A stretch of 12,185 nucleotides of DNA from JBFLVN01 sp040758475 (GTDB taxonomy: Bacteria; JAGRBM01), in contig JBFLVN010000105.1 of assembly GCA_040758475.1 (NCBI GenBank), positions 1 to 12,185 on the forward strand. Reading direction: 5' to 3'. Each line of letters starts with the position of its first letter. Position 1 is the first letter of the stretch. Below are positions 9,301-12,185 of the stretch, piece by piece. The notes beneath the pieces were generated by a model. It was not told where the DNA came from and did no database searches. It was given only the letters and a program-made list of their open reading frames with translations. The position numbers and the translations under genes were made by a program.

Positions 9301-11902
9301 CTTCGTTGACGAGCGCCGTCGCGCCGTTGTCGAGAACGTTGAGGCCCGGAGGCAGGCAGAGGTTCGGGGCGTTCCAATCCCGTTGGCCGACGGTGATCGT
9401 GGGCCACGTGGATACGAGCCGGCCCGGGGAGGCCGCGTCGGTCGTCTTGGGATCGAGGCCGCCCGCCAGCGCCGTGGGGGCGCCGAAGGCCACCGCCACG
9501 GCGGTGCCGTTCGTCGTACCGACAGCGGCGCCCGCGAGGGACGCCCGGATCTTGCCCGTGATGTTCGAGTTCGTAACGTTGCCCAGGTTGAGGGTAACTG
9601 AGCCAGCACCAGCCAATCCTGGCGCTCCCCGCACCACCGCCCGAATCAGAGCCCCCACGGTTCCGTGGGAGTTGATGGCAGCGGCCACTTGGGCACCCGT
9701 CGCTGTAATTCCACCCGCGCCCGCCGTATCGGCGAGATCCACGCTAATGGTCAGCGTTGCGGGGGTATAAGTAACCGTCGTAGTAGGTGTGTTATCCACC
9801 CCTTCCGCCAAAGTAACGACGAACGCGCGAGACTCGGGAACCGCCAGCGCGACGAAAGTAAAATCCGATGCGCCAGCGGTAAGCCGATTGTACCGCGGGA
9901 TACCGATATTAATGGCGTCGATCACTTCGTTGACCGTGGCCGATCCGGCGCCGGCGCCCGTGAGGTGCGGAAGTTCAGAGAGGTCTACCTCCACGATCGC
10001 CGGAGGACCGGCCGTGAAGCGAAGGCCCGTGTAGGCGGCATCCGTCGCATCGATCTGGACTTGCAGCTGGTTGTTCTGGGGGGCCTCGGTGTTGTCGTCG
10101 TCACCCACCGCCTTGTCGACGAAGAGAATTCCGTTCGTCGAGTCAAAGAGCCAGTCGTAGGTCCCCAGGGTGATGTCCCGCTGGAGGAAGGTCTCGATCG
10201 TCCCGATCTGCTGGGGGTTCGCGGGATTGGTCGTGCTGATGGACTTCACCTTGATGCTGTTCACGTTGTTGTCGGCGTCGTTCACGCGGCCCTGAACGGC
10301 CGCGCCGCCGCCGCGGACGATGTCGAAGTTCGCGTCGAGAGCGCAGCGCGTGCCGGCCGCGGGGGAGGCGATGCAGGCCACGCCCGCGTTGGCTTCCCGC
10401 TCGCGGCCCGTGGGCGCGACGCTCACGTTCACGTTGGAGTGGAAGATTTCATAAGTAATGTCGGTCCCGCCGCCCGGCAGGTAGTGGTTCAAATCCGCCG
10501 TGGAGGGACGGCTCCGGGCGTAGTTCGTGGCGTTGGCGATGGAAAGAATCCGGGTGGCGCCCAAGGTACCCACCTGGTTGTTGGTGACGACGGCGGTGGC
10601 GAGGTTGGCGCCGACGCTGATCGTATAGGGGACGCCCGCGAGGTCCGACGTGACACGCAGGGAGTCCGTATCGAAAATCGCGGCCGTCACGTTGGGGGCC
10701 TGGGCGCCGCCGTTGATGGAACCAATGAGGCCGTCCCGGATTTCATCGGCCGTGGCCGAAGCGTCGGAAGTGAAGTTGTTGGCCGTGCCGTTGATCGTCA
10801 CGGTGTAGAGGGTGCTGTTGAGCACCGCCGTCACGTCCACCTGATCGACCTGGGCGACGGCCGCCGCGTTCGAGATCGTCAGCATGTCGCCGGTCTGGGC
10901 GTTCGAGGCGCGGAAGCTGCGTTCGGAGAGGCTCACCGAAACGGCGCCGGGCGAATAGGAAAGGTCCGTCCCCACTTCCCGAACGGACAGGGAGGAGAAC
11001 GGAAGGGGCTGGAGGTTCATGCCGGTCGTCAGAACGCCCGTGCCGGAAGGATTGTCCTGGGAAACGGTCACCGTGGGGGCGCCCGAATCGTTGTAGGTCA
11101 CGAGGTCGTGGAGTTGGCCCGCGCCGGCGAGCCCCAGGGGCGGGGAGGCCAGGGAGGGGAACGTACGGGAAGTGTTGGAGTCGATCAGGGCGCCCGCTTC
11201 GTTGAAGAATTCGACCCGGTACTGGGCATAGCCCGTGGCCGTAATGACGCCGCCGCCAGCGGTGGCGTGGAAAGCCTGCCAGCTTCGCCCGCTGCCGCCT
11301 GTCGAGGCCCTCACCCCCGCGCAGTTGCCCGCCACCGCGGGATAGGCCGGTTGGGCCCCCGAGGGGATCGACGAACCGCCCGGGTTCACCCACCCGCCAC
11401 CGGCACCGGCGGCGCAGGTGGCGCCGATCATGGGATTAAGCCCGCTTGTGAAGCCGTCGTTGCTGATGCCGCAGAGGGTCGCGGCGCCTACGTCGGGATC
11501 TGTATCGGTGCCTCCACCGAGCGTATCAAACATCTTGCCCGAATCGAGAACCACGAAGTCGACGCCGGCGTCCGTGTAATCGTTGTCGCCGTTGCCGTCC
11601 ATGAAGACGACGATGCGGTTCACGACCGTTGTGCCGTTGAGGCCGCCCGCGCAGCGCCCGAGGACCGTGCCGATGACGCCCATGCGGCCCGTGCCACCCG
11701 GATTGATGGGGACGAGCTGGCCGCTGCTCACCTGGTTGCGGGGGGAGTCGATCGTGCAGCACGCGCTCACGCGGCCGTCGGTCTGGTCCGGGGACGATCC
11801 CAAATCCGGCCCGCCTGGTTCACCATCCGGAGCCCCGCACGCGCTGGCGCTCGCCAAGAGCGCTCCAACGAAAACGCCACGAACCCACTTGCTGCTTTGC
11901 AT
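350..11902 (-). CDS. Giant modular surface lipoprotein (about 3,850 residues), family unknown
   Basis: One uninterrupted frame ends at TGA (350-352). The start at 11902 is preceded by GGAGAGG five bases upstream and gives a lipoprotein signal peptide. A longer in-frame start at 12046 would bury that signal behind 48 polar residues. Residues 23-45 are a Gly/Pro/Asp/Ser linker. Residues about 50-1700 are beta-rich: a cysteine-rich N-terminal region, an IN-like module (about 355-433), an AAIN-type module (about 715-825) and Ig-like units near 880-900, 1062-1088, 1461-1494 and 1672-1700. Residues about 1705-3680 are helical, with L-L-x-x-L patterns, Asp/Asn/Gly loops and cysteine-bearing inserts. 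The end is a polar Thr/Asn/Gln tail. Cysteines often come in close pairs, which fits disulfides outside the cytoplasm. No catalytic motif, LPXTG or beta-barrel anchor is visible. A structural or adhesive surface role is inferred. It is transcribed alone, with its own terminator. Confidence 0.96.
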   Translation of the reverse strand: MQSSKWVRGVFVGALLASASACGAPDGEPGGPDLGSSPDQTDGRVSACCTIDSPRNQVSSGQLVPINPGGTGRMGVIGTVLGRCAGGLNGTTVVNRIVVFMDGNGDNDYTDAGVDFVVLDSGKMFDTLGGGTDTDPDVGAATLCGISNDGFTSGLNPMIGATCAAGAGGGWVNPGGSSIPSGAQPAYPAVAGNCAGVRASTGGSGRSWQAFHATAGGGVITATGYAQYRVEFFNEAGALIDSNTSRTFPSLASPPLGLAGAGQLHDLVTYNDSGAPTVTVSQDNPSGTGVLTTGMNLQPLPFSSLSVREVGTDLSYSPGAVSVSLSERSFRASNAQTGDMLTISNAAAVAQVDQVDVTAVLNSTLYTVTINGTANNFTSDASATADEIRDGLIGSINGGAQAPNVTAAIFDTDSLRVTSDLAGVPYTISVGANLATAVVTNNQVGTLGATRILSIANATNYARSRPSTADLNHYLPGGGTDITYEIFHSNVNVSVAPTGREREANAGVACIASPAAGTRCALDANFDIVRGGGAAVQGRVNDADNNVNSIKVKSISTTNPANPQQIGTIETFLQRDITLGTYDWLFDSTNGILFVDKAVGDDDNTEAPQNNQLQVQIDATDAAYTGLRFTAGPPAIVEVDLSELPHLTGAGAGSATVNEVIDAINIGIPRYNRLTAGASDFTFVALAVPESRAFVVTLAEGVDNTPTTTVTYTPATLTISVDLADTAGAGGITATGAQVAAAINSHGTVGALIRAVVRGAPGLAGAGSVTLNLGNVTNSNITGKIRASLAGAAVGTTNGTAVAVAFGAPTALAGGLDPKTTDAASPGRLVSTWPTITVGQRDWNAPNLCLPPGLNVLDNGATALVNEAATQRDVCFAASVELSEGRTRFEVDSTDGGGNLSTGAAANQLTQDVALDTAPAFLDTDANTTPAGITSQPSFCPDVTYANEPVCLTGATVGTAGDGVYESFGVDVGIGGKIRDFIPGTSTYDTTAVWTDAAATAATVRLGDSGRAHVRVVTDNGFDSASDADGLDDLGNPIPYVNGDTGAGMGEFNFLSVPLRLGGTTSVTITIWDQAGNISSYAFTIVQIPASTDTIPSFALDCVVDGLPKQGATNVPCAEDTASPNPNSPINLRAGFIGSLAERGDDPVMREDIAGGLYTNNLHTRQNYFSTTGVTEVSASAAAAAQSGTMGAGGITPLTAFVGCGNLSARDNGSGAFVGDVVAGGTIVYATGVWSLTFTAACSGAPNSLIERYNTPKFLPLAHDPDGAFSPFSPTSDQAIVSTDRVTLSGRTLARNGMFPEHISINGDETLVTPGDVQFDVGAVGGDINFNILHGYQAGGVYPAGFFTTVSAHNPQSNLIVIPAVATHGTPQDDSTSQTDEQLRVGDALVLSLSTSAQASNEGLYRIVALADSTGADCDPLTVPANECVQVYLDRSLPVDGDGMFVQAEYIWSARNVPVPSEGLNAFVFAAVDSLGNTRQSSFTVLRDTQPPSIVVQGVVSGFETFSATPEVFLTDSTLFLGGINTASLPTTGDVPLGNTYIAVSRTDSNGLDEFAGNRLAYEYGFIVLGDDFSTPALDPANAKLRYDISDDDGFPGTGPLTIPTVLGNGAPPDWPASATAIAGFTPPSLSVATVLGSTFAASANPAPSGTPADPLDGDPSCRNSPACAIGTPMAYTVAVRAFDLTGQSANTTVSFQVVESAETRLLGGAMGLISGNPQVINLIADNTDLSNLSLDQISLSGVLFNTNSRLAQLLGGPNDQASTNPRAFEYNGPGGSREAFGNLLGTILEDQDGGGPGQSTAVTLANVLRILMDNGVTDDLLPILDNVQILDPRTGAGTARGDMSLSTEFMRNLVINQSGTAVPPPVTCGTDTLNGTARTCYHAEGIIKESFPAIKATLDFGDLITNQLAGFALRYKETNGATASDLDNRLSGDQLDLQAGGVSTDDAVDTSAGASFLPIDGTDVAPVQGTCNGGTPGAICKSVVNVQPGDIVVITSGVCAGIARKVVNYPAAASRNTLVVEPFPTASPDCLTACTGAAGNCTFRIVHPNGPALIPAVELADLLAFTSYDNQNAAGTGTAETLGGEREFLQALLAAGEELLLNPTPAGPVLDLRNRSLVCPFLRSDLPSESNANGGCPRTTDQIDNSEGLQAFMDLFSELADDAGSQEAAARSDPDGTQNGVEFISQVIKIVNELLKDGASAAPSPAPPSPLESTYAEALVPIAVALLNNNDATSLPAAYLTPNGLLATPTTGGFAGRRDTRLNLLLRGAWWMGEPLGAPSIDVDVNGDGTADYPTQRGIIPLIALVRNLADDPDDNPRGILSQPVGADTPGVGGFTLRAPGTGPQRSIGERLLGADGPVNLLLRDERLDDLLNQISSILDPGTGVSDLAAFQSTGTVSEYPTSGTQAVNPYTINPPLLRILSELTAATIDVDMTGTQTGLDEQPTEPLTRAFNLLLTSIGPDDPSLDGQPDVDQDADGNAVNTPICNESFFRGRTPAEIMIDILAQMLNAQEKDPKDFDVRERTFPDYSGSAGNRTLLRILLDGLFDDPAAADMGGTAVNTNTRNAIDDFPTNPCANQEYEDFSDGICNDDVIASPPSGTRGPRGGDRLAVAQQTLDILPELFNTVARFGFDFNEPSEPLVSIFENCTGGFPVNGCAVNAGIESGPPGEAIGASGRLLSNLRLLGDIGLQLDQPMSVGSGGFFVFDQSVTRQFLESISNLDNANAVNQILLLFAKLEEDTQPITGTTSIPNPDDIAKSASAVRALGDPDGDGDPTTDGVLDDLVPIIQLIPASGQTQQILDLIRAIRTCGYAGAAPQVDVKGGNLMKTQENVLLIALDHASGQTNPTVAEGGTATCPSANGRGGRGGVLDSNPLFNNDGDATSGEPVASGDRSGSGLGVIVGGNRGELVAAGASGCPAGGATDFCLRDTAKDFRTLGVGSTTVLDANGALQISNAHVCVTQQLSPYNEICAEVRARPPVSPNANLVPFTDESIRRSEPGAGPPDDLSAFMAACLAGSGNYCSYRIRQIAEPFNGCKAGAPIANEGLGRDLSSFALFGGMGTPNAFRDSRLDLLLRSADFLADEGNIFGTQRFLDRIESLLSTAIKDPLSGDQSIAKNFLFGPAGVGGSEEGPVQAMFNDTKTRKTLSSFLTLFARLTNRPANPAGTPEVQDTYPDSNWGGACGGPLCDGNGIHDAVDYQLVALRGPLGVLGDSDGLDNGPVASTGCDVFGRLGAPNIDSSNLRFDGHCDDPEVLFLIMSQFIQADLITDLLPGVQIIAEATSALGDTPNLSGNNGSALFTADPNRDERTRQIRANETLLDREMIADVWQRLTQAENGDAVIWSLVDDELLTTAFPGAYPCNRMGAVLEDPGQDCAGAATDGVLEGPQQILLRGIFQMLLEYTSDTANGVGIRRGRFTGLEDLVARITGARSGDNRLNQALRIVREITMDRDTGTCLAGAPNGCDERPRTNEGTFPGERDSTGAVGSSRRAIGPILSLQAGLARRNIVDLAQPSKSAMDVIADFMNTLIEDPTDCDGATAGIQRGGAGADTPPDECEVAEGVDAVFRDVGVLVERPVQPIFDQGAFDSLSGLFPASEGQSSTLSEALPFISAVFDDQLQFLGDESTNRFTEYVDYQANPADADRVADALLADIQRLIPNTDLARFDPLLTDDLNRDGVLNGAGFAMQGTGTSSPLNDLDSDCTQATTLVELDNLVINCHQGAATPNGSTTDDWGNNAATCANQRCDVATSTPPTNIGANPTIRAAVGFTSTDNVVTVFNVSGIDAALLDGLADVIANENPAFAVNNQSNRTTTARQEDTFTQRTVNSTQAVDPNFISLITGLGDLLIESN
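794..924 (-). other. Junction of helical half and C-terminal tail, with Asp-rich loops
   Basis: The last clearly helical segment of the giant protein (ADALLADIQRLIPNTDLARF) ends near here. It is followed by DDLNRDGVLNGAG and DLDSDC, two Asp/Asn/Gly loops of the kind that bind calcium in dockerin-like or EF-hand-like units. Beyond this point, to residue 3850, the chain is polar and Thr/Asn/Gln-rich with four cysteines (DSDC, INCHQG, ATCANQRC) and then none. Calcium binding is inferred from loop composition only. Confidence 0.4.
2677..2705 (-). repeat. Internal repeat copy 2, encoding RDSRLDLLLR
   Basis: This 29-base stretch matches 5101-5129 at 25 of 29 positions. Both encode R-D-[ST]-R-L-[ND]-L-L-L-R, preceded by a Gly-Gly-containing stretch and followed by a helix (SADFLADEG here). 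It marks a recurring helical unit in the C-terminal half of the giant protein, near residue 3070. Similarity at DNA level as well as protein level suggests the units arose by internal duplication. Confidence 0.6.
2795..3130 (-). repeat. Cysteine-bearing beta insert, copy 3
   Basis: Around residues 2925-3035 the helical half is interrupted by a segment beginning CLRDTAKDFRTLGVG and continuing through VLDANGALQ, HVCVTQQ and NEICAEVRARPP to AACLAGSGNYCSYRIRQI. The opening resembles a common beta module of the form D-x-x-x-D-F-x-x-L-G-V-x-x-G-D. The end matches the end of the insert at 5750-5965 (TACTGAAGNCTFRIVHP). Four closely spaced cysteines in the second half may form disulfides. Function is unknown. 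Confidence 0.5.
5101..5129 (-). repeat. Internal repeat copy 1, encoding RDTRLNLLLR
   Basis: This is the partner of 2677-2705 (25 of 29 bases identical), lying near residue 2260 of the giant protein. It is followed by the helix GAWWMGEPLG and a calcium-type loop DVNGDGTADY. A weaker relative lies at about 6638-6666 (SRLAQLLGG), and a partial one begins at 4810 (LLLRDERLDDLL). The set suggests degenerate duplication of a helical unit. Confidence 0.6.
5750..5965 (-). repeat. Cysteine-bearing beta insert, copy 2
   Basis: Residues about 1979-2050 read VQPGDIVVITSGVCAG, then ARKVVNYP, NTLVVEPFP and DCLTACTGAAGNCTFRIVHP. The order G-D, hydrophobic strand, Gly turn, strand, L-x-V strand is that of a small beta fold. 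The cysteine-rich end is shared with the insert at 2795-3130, and the G-D...L-V-V part with the one at 7560-7790. This copy sits near the start of the helical half. Confidence 0.5.
7560..7790 (-). repeat. Beta module of G-D type, copy 1
   Basis: Residues about 1371-1447 read LRVGDALVLSLSTSA, NEGLYRIVAL, then CDPLTVPANECVQVYLDRSLP. The pattern of G-D, hydrophobic strand, Gly, Y-R-I-V strand and V-x-V-Y-L-D-R-S-L-P matches the layout of the insert at 5750-5965. This copy sits in the beta half directly before an Ig-like unit. It has two cysteines near its end but lacks the C-x-x-x-x-GNC ending seen in the other two copies. Confidence 0.45.
9425..9760 (-). other. AAIN-type beta/alpha module of the giant protein
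   Basis: Residues about 715-825 contain TLTISVDLADTAGAGGITA followed by TGAQVAAAINSHGTVGALIR and, later, ALAGGLDPKT. From memory, this succession (strand, ITxTxAQVAAAIN helix, then LxGGxD) is a recurring module in very large bacterial surface proteins and phage structural proteins. I could not run a profile search. A related degenerate unit precedes it at about 9880-10070 (VNEVIDAINIGIPRYNRLTA). Confidence 0.55.
10600..10835 (-). other. IN-like module resembling flagellar hook-associated and phage tail proteins
   Basis: Residues about 355-433 run LYTVTINGTANNFTS, then ATADEIRDGLIGSING, VTAAIFDTDSLRVTS and GVPYTISVGAN. The order strand-ING turn, helix ending in an IN pair, V-T-A strand, L-x-V-T-S strand, P-Y-T-I-S-V strand is the layout of the IN repeat in flagellar hook-associated proteins and of similar units in phage tail proteins. 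Here it lies within a lipoprotein with no other flagellar or phage features, so it is best read as a structural building block. Confidence 0.5.
11567..11602 (-). other. Asp/Asn-rich loop DGNGDNDYTDAG near the N terminus
   Basis: Residues 102-113 follow a hydrophobic strand (NRIVVFM) and precede another (VDFVVLD). The alternating D-x-N-x-D-x-D spacing resembles calcium-binding loops of secreted proteins. Further loops of this style occur near residues 1027 (DADGLDDLG), 2283 (DVNGDG), 2471 (DVDQDADG), 2767 (DPDGDGD), 3214 (GDSDGLDNG) and 3672 (DLNRDG). Binding is inferred and no single loop is a perfect family match. Confidence 0.4.
11837..11902 (-). other. Lipoprotein signal peptide (residues 1-22)
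   Basis: MQSSKWVRGVFVGALLASAS continues with A21-C22. Basic residues K5 and R8 precede a hydrophobic core, and the cleavage site reads A-S-A-C. Alanine at -3 is less usual than leucine but acceptable for signal peptidase II. Gly23 at position +2 is not the aspartate inner-membrane retention signal, which favours the outer membrane. The Gly/Pro/Asp/Ser linker that follows is typical of lipid-anchored proteins. Confidence 0.88.
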
Positions 11903-11907
11903 AACGA

Positions 11908-11914
11908 CCTCTCC
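11908..11914 (-). promoter_or_regulatory. Shine-Dalgarno sequence GGAGAGG of the giant gene
   Basis: GGAGAGG lies five bases upstream of the ATG at 11902. It decides the start in favour of this ATG over the in-frame ATG at 12046, and it agrees with the signal peptide. Confidence 0.85.
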
Positions 11915-12016
11915 ACTTCCCCTTGGGAAAGCTTCTCTTGTCAGAATCCCCCGCGGGCGCCTGCTAACAGCCTCGGTGCGCCCGCGAATCTGGTACACAT
12001 TCGGGCCCCGCTGCAT

Positions 12017-12062
12017 GGCTGGCGAGGGCAGATGGTTTGCACTCAAACTGCCTAAGCCAGCC
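12017..12062 (-). promoter_or_regulatory. Three-tier hairpin in the leader of the giant gene
   Basis: On the minus strand GGCTGGC pairs with GCCAGCC (7 pairs). After a TTA/CTC internal loop, GGCAG pairs with CTGCC, and TTTG pairs with CAAA around the loop AGTG with a CCAT bulge. The structure lies 115-160 bases before the start codon, inside the transcript if the promoter at 12108-12137 is used. It does not match a riboswitch I know. Its 5' arm overlaps the neighbouring quasi-palindrome at 12059-12074, so the two could form alternately. Confidence 0.45.
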
Positions 12063-12074
12063 CCGGCCAGGGCT
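12059..12074. promoter_or_regulatory. 16-base quasi-palindrome in the leader
   Basis: AGCCCCGGCCAGGGCT is an inverted repeat with one non-Watson-Crick pair position (a G-U pair in the minus-strand RNA). It shares four bases with the end of the hairpin at 12017-12062. It may be a protein-binding site or an alternative RNA pairing, but could also be chance in GC-rich DNA. Confidence 0.25.
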
Positions 12075-12102
12075 TTAAAGACACTTTCCTAGAAACTCTA
12101 AA

Positions 12103-12137
12103 GTAGAATTCTACGGGAGAACGCCCGTTTTTAGCAA
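12103..12137 (-). promoter_or_regulatory. Candidate promoter of the giant gene with a palindrome over the -10
   Basis: On the minus strand TTGCTA (12137-12132, four of six) and TAGAAT (12113-12108, five of six) are separated by 18 bases. The -10-like hexamer is part of GTAGAATTCTAC (12103-12114), a perfect 12-base palindrome that could be an operator. The spacer holds a small ACGGG/CCCGT hairpin that runs into T's on the plus strand. Transcription would start about 200 bases before the ATG. The region is clearly richer in A+T than the coding DNA, which supports a control region. Confidence 0.45.
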
Positions 12138-12185
12138 CGAAAAGGGGGCTTTCGGGCTTAAATTTACATTTCTTAATAAAGCAAA
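12138..12185. other. A+T-rich upstream DNA with no gene recognised
   Basis: The last 48 bases hold no convincing reading frame on either strand. They are mostly A+T (for example AAATTTACATTTCTTAATAAAG), which fits an upstream promoter region for the minus-strand gene. No neighbouring gene end can be identified. Confidence 0.5.

Noticed and set aside
11903..12046. Start of the giant gene at the upstream ATG at 12046
   Set aside because: It would place 48 polar residues ahead of an intact lipoprotein signal peptide, lies within the leader hairpin and has no Shine-Dalgarno sequence of comparable quality.
746..12055. Five long open frames on the plus strand (746-2926, 3032-4786, 5474-7198, 7844-9139, 9665-12055)
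   Set aside because: All five are in the same plus-strand frame, exactly in codon register with the giant gene. In that register plus-strand stops correspond only to sense codons TTA, CTA and TCA, which a GC-rich gene rarely uses. Their translations are Arg/Gly/Val-rich without domains, and none has a credible ribosome binding site.
12017..12074. Cyclic di-GMP riboswitch in the leader
   Set aside because: GTGCAAACCAT is faintly reminiscent of part of that riboswitch, but the conserved second half (GACGCAAAGCC and its partner) is absent and the pairing does not fit.
12113..12131. Intrinsic terminator on the plus strand (ACGGG/CCCGT followed by T's)
   Set aside because: The stem is only five pairs, no plus-strand gene ends nearby, and it coincides with the spacer of the candidate minus-strand promoter.
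350..12185. CRISPR array, tRNA, rRNA, insertion sequence or attachment site
   Set aside because: I saw no regularly spaced direct repeats, cloverleaf, transposase frame or terminal inverted repeats; the coding frame is continuous throughout.

Overview
The window is almost entirely one gene. A single reading frame on the minus strand runs from about 11902 down to 350 and encodes a lipoprotein of about 3,850 residues. It is flanked by its own leader and candidate promoter (11903-12185) and by a strong intrinsic terminator (294-332). Left of the terminator, also on the minus strand, the first 51 codons of a second gene run off the window edge at base 1. That gene encodes a minimal nucleotidyltransferase (MNT) carrying the exact GSX10DXD signature.

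The organism is a GC-rich bacterium. The coding DNA is mostly around 65-80% G+C, and the leader is much richer in A+T. The giant protein has a lipoprotein signal peptide with Cys22 followed by a Gly/Pro/Asp/Ser linker, and a good Shine-Dalgarno sequence, so a Gram-negative-type cell envelope is likely. The paired cysteines and Asp-rich loops recall large secreted proteins of Myxococcota and related deltaproteobacterial lineages. This is an impression from style; the phylum cannot be fixed from the window.

The giant protein has two halves. The N-terminal part (roughly residues 30-1700, DNA 11815-6800) reads as beta-rich modules. These include Ig-like units ending in D-x-x-G-N, a unit resembling the IN motif of flagellar hook-associated and phage tail proteins, and a module of the ITxTxAQVAAAIN type. 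The C-terminal part (roughly residues 1705-3680, DNA 6790-870) reads as weakly repetitive amphipathic helices rich in L-L-x-x-L patterns. These are interrupted by Asp/Asn/Gly loops that could bind calcium and by cysteine-bearing beta inserts. A polar Thr/Asn/Gln-rich tail ends the protein. I cannot assign a named family to the whole. A cell-surface structural or adhesive role is an inference.

The two genes appear to be transcribed separately. The giant gene has a leader of about 200 bases with a three-tier hairpin and ends in its own terminator. The MNT gene has a candidate promoter placed so that transcription would begin at or next to its ATG. MNT genes of this kind usually sit beside a HEPN-domain toxin gene, which would lie beyond base 1. 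The long open frames on the plus strand under the giant gene are codon-register mirror images and are not annotated.
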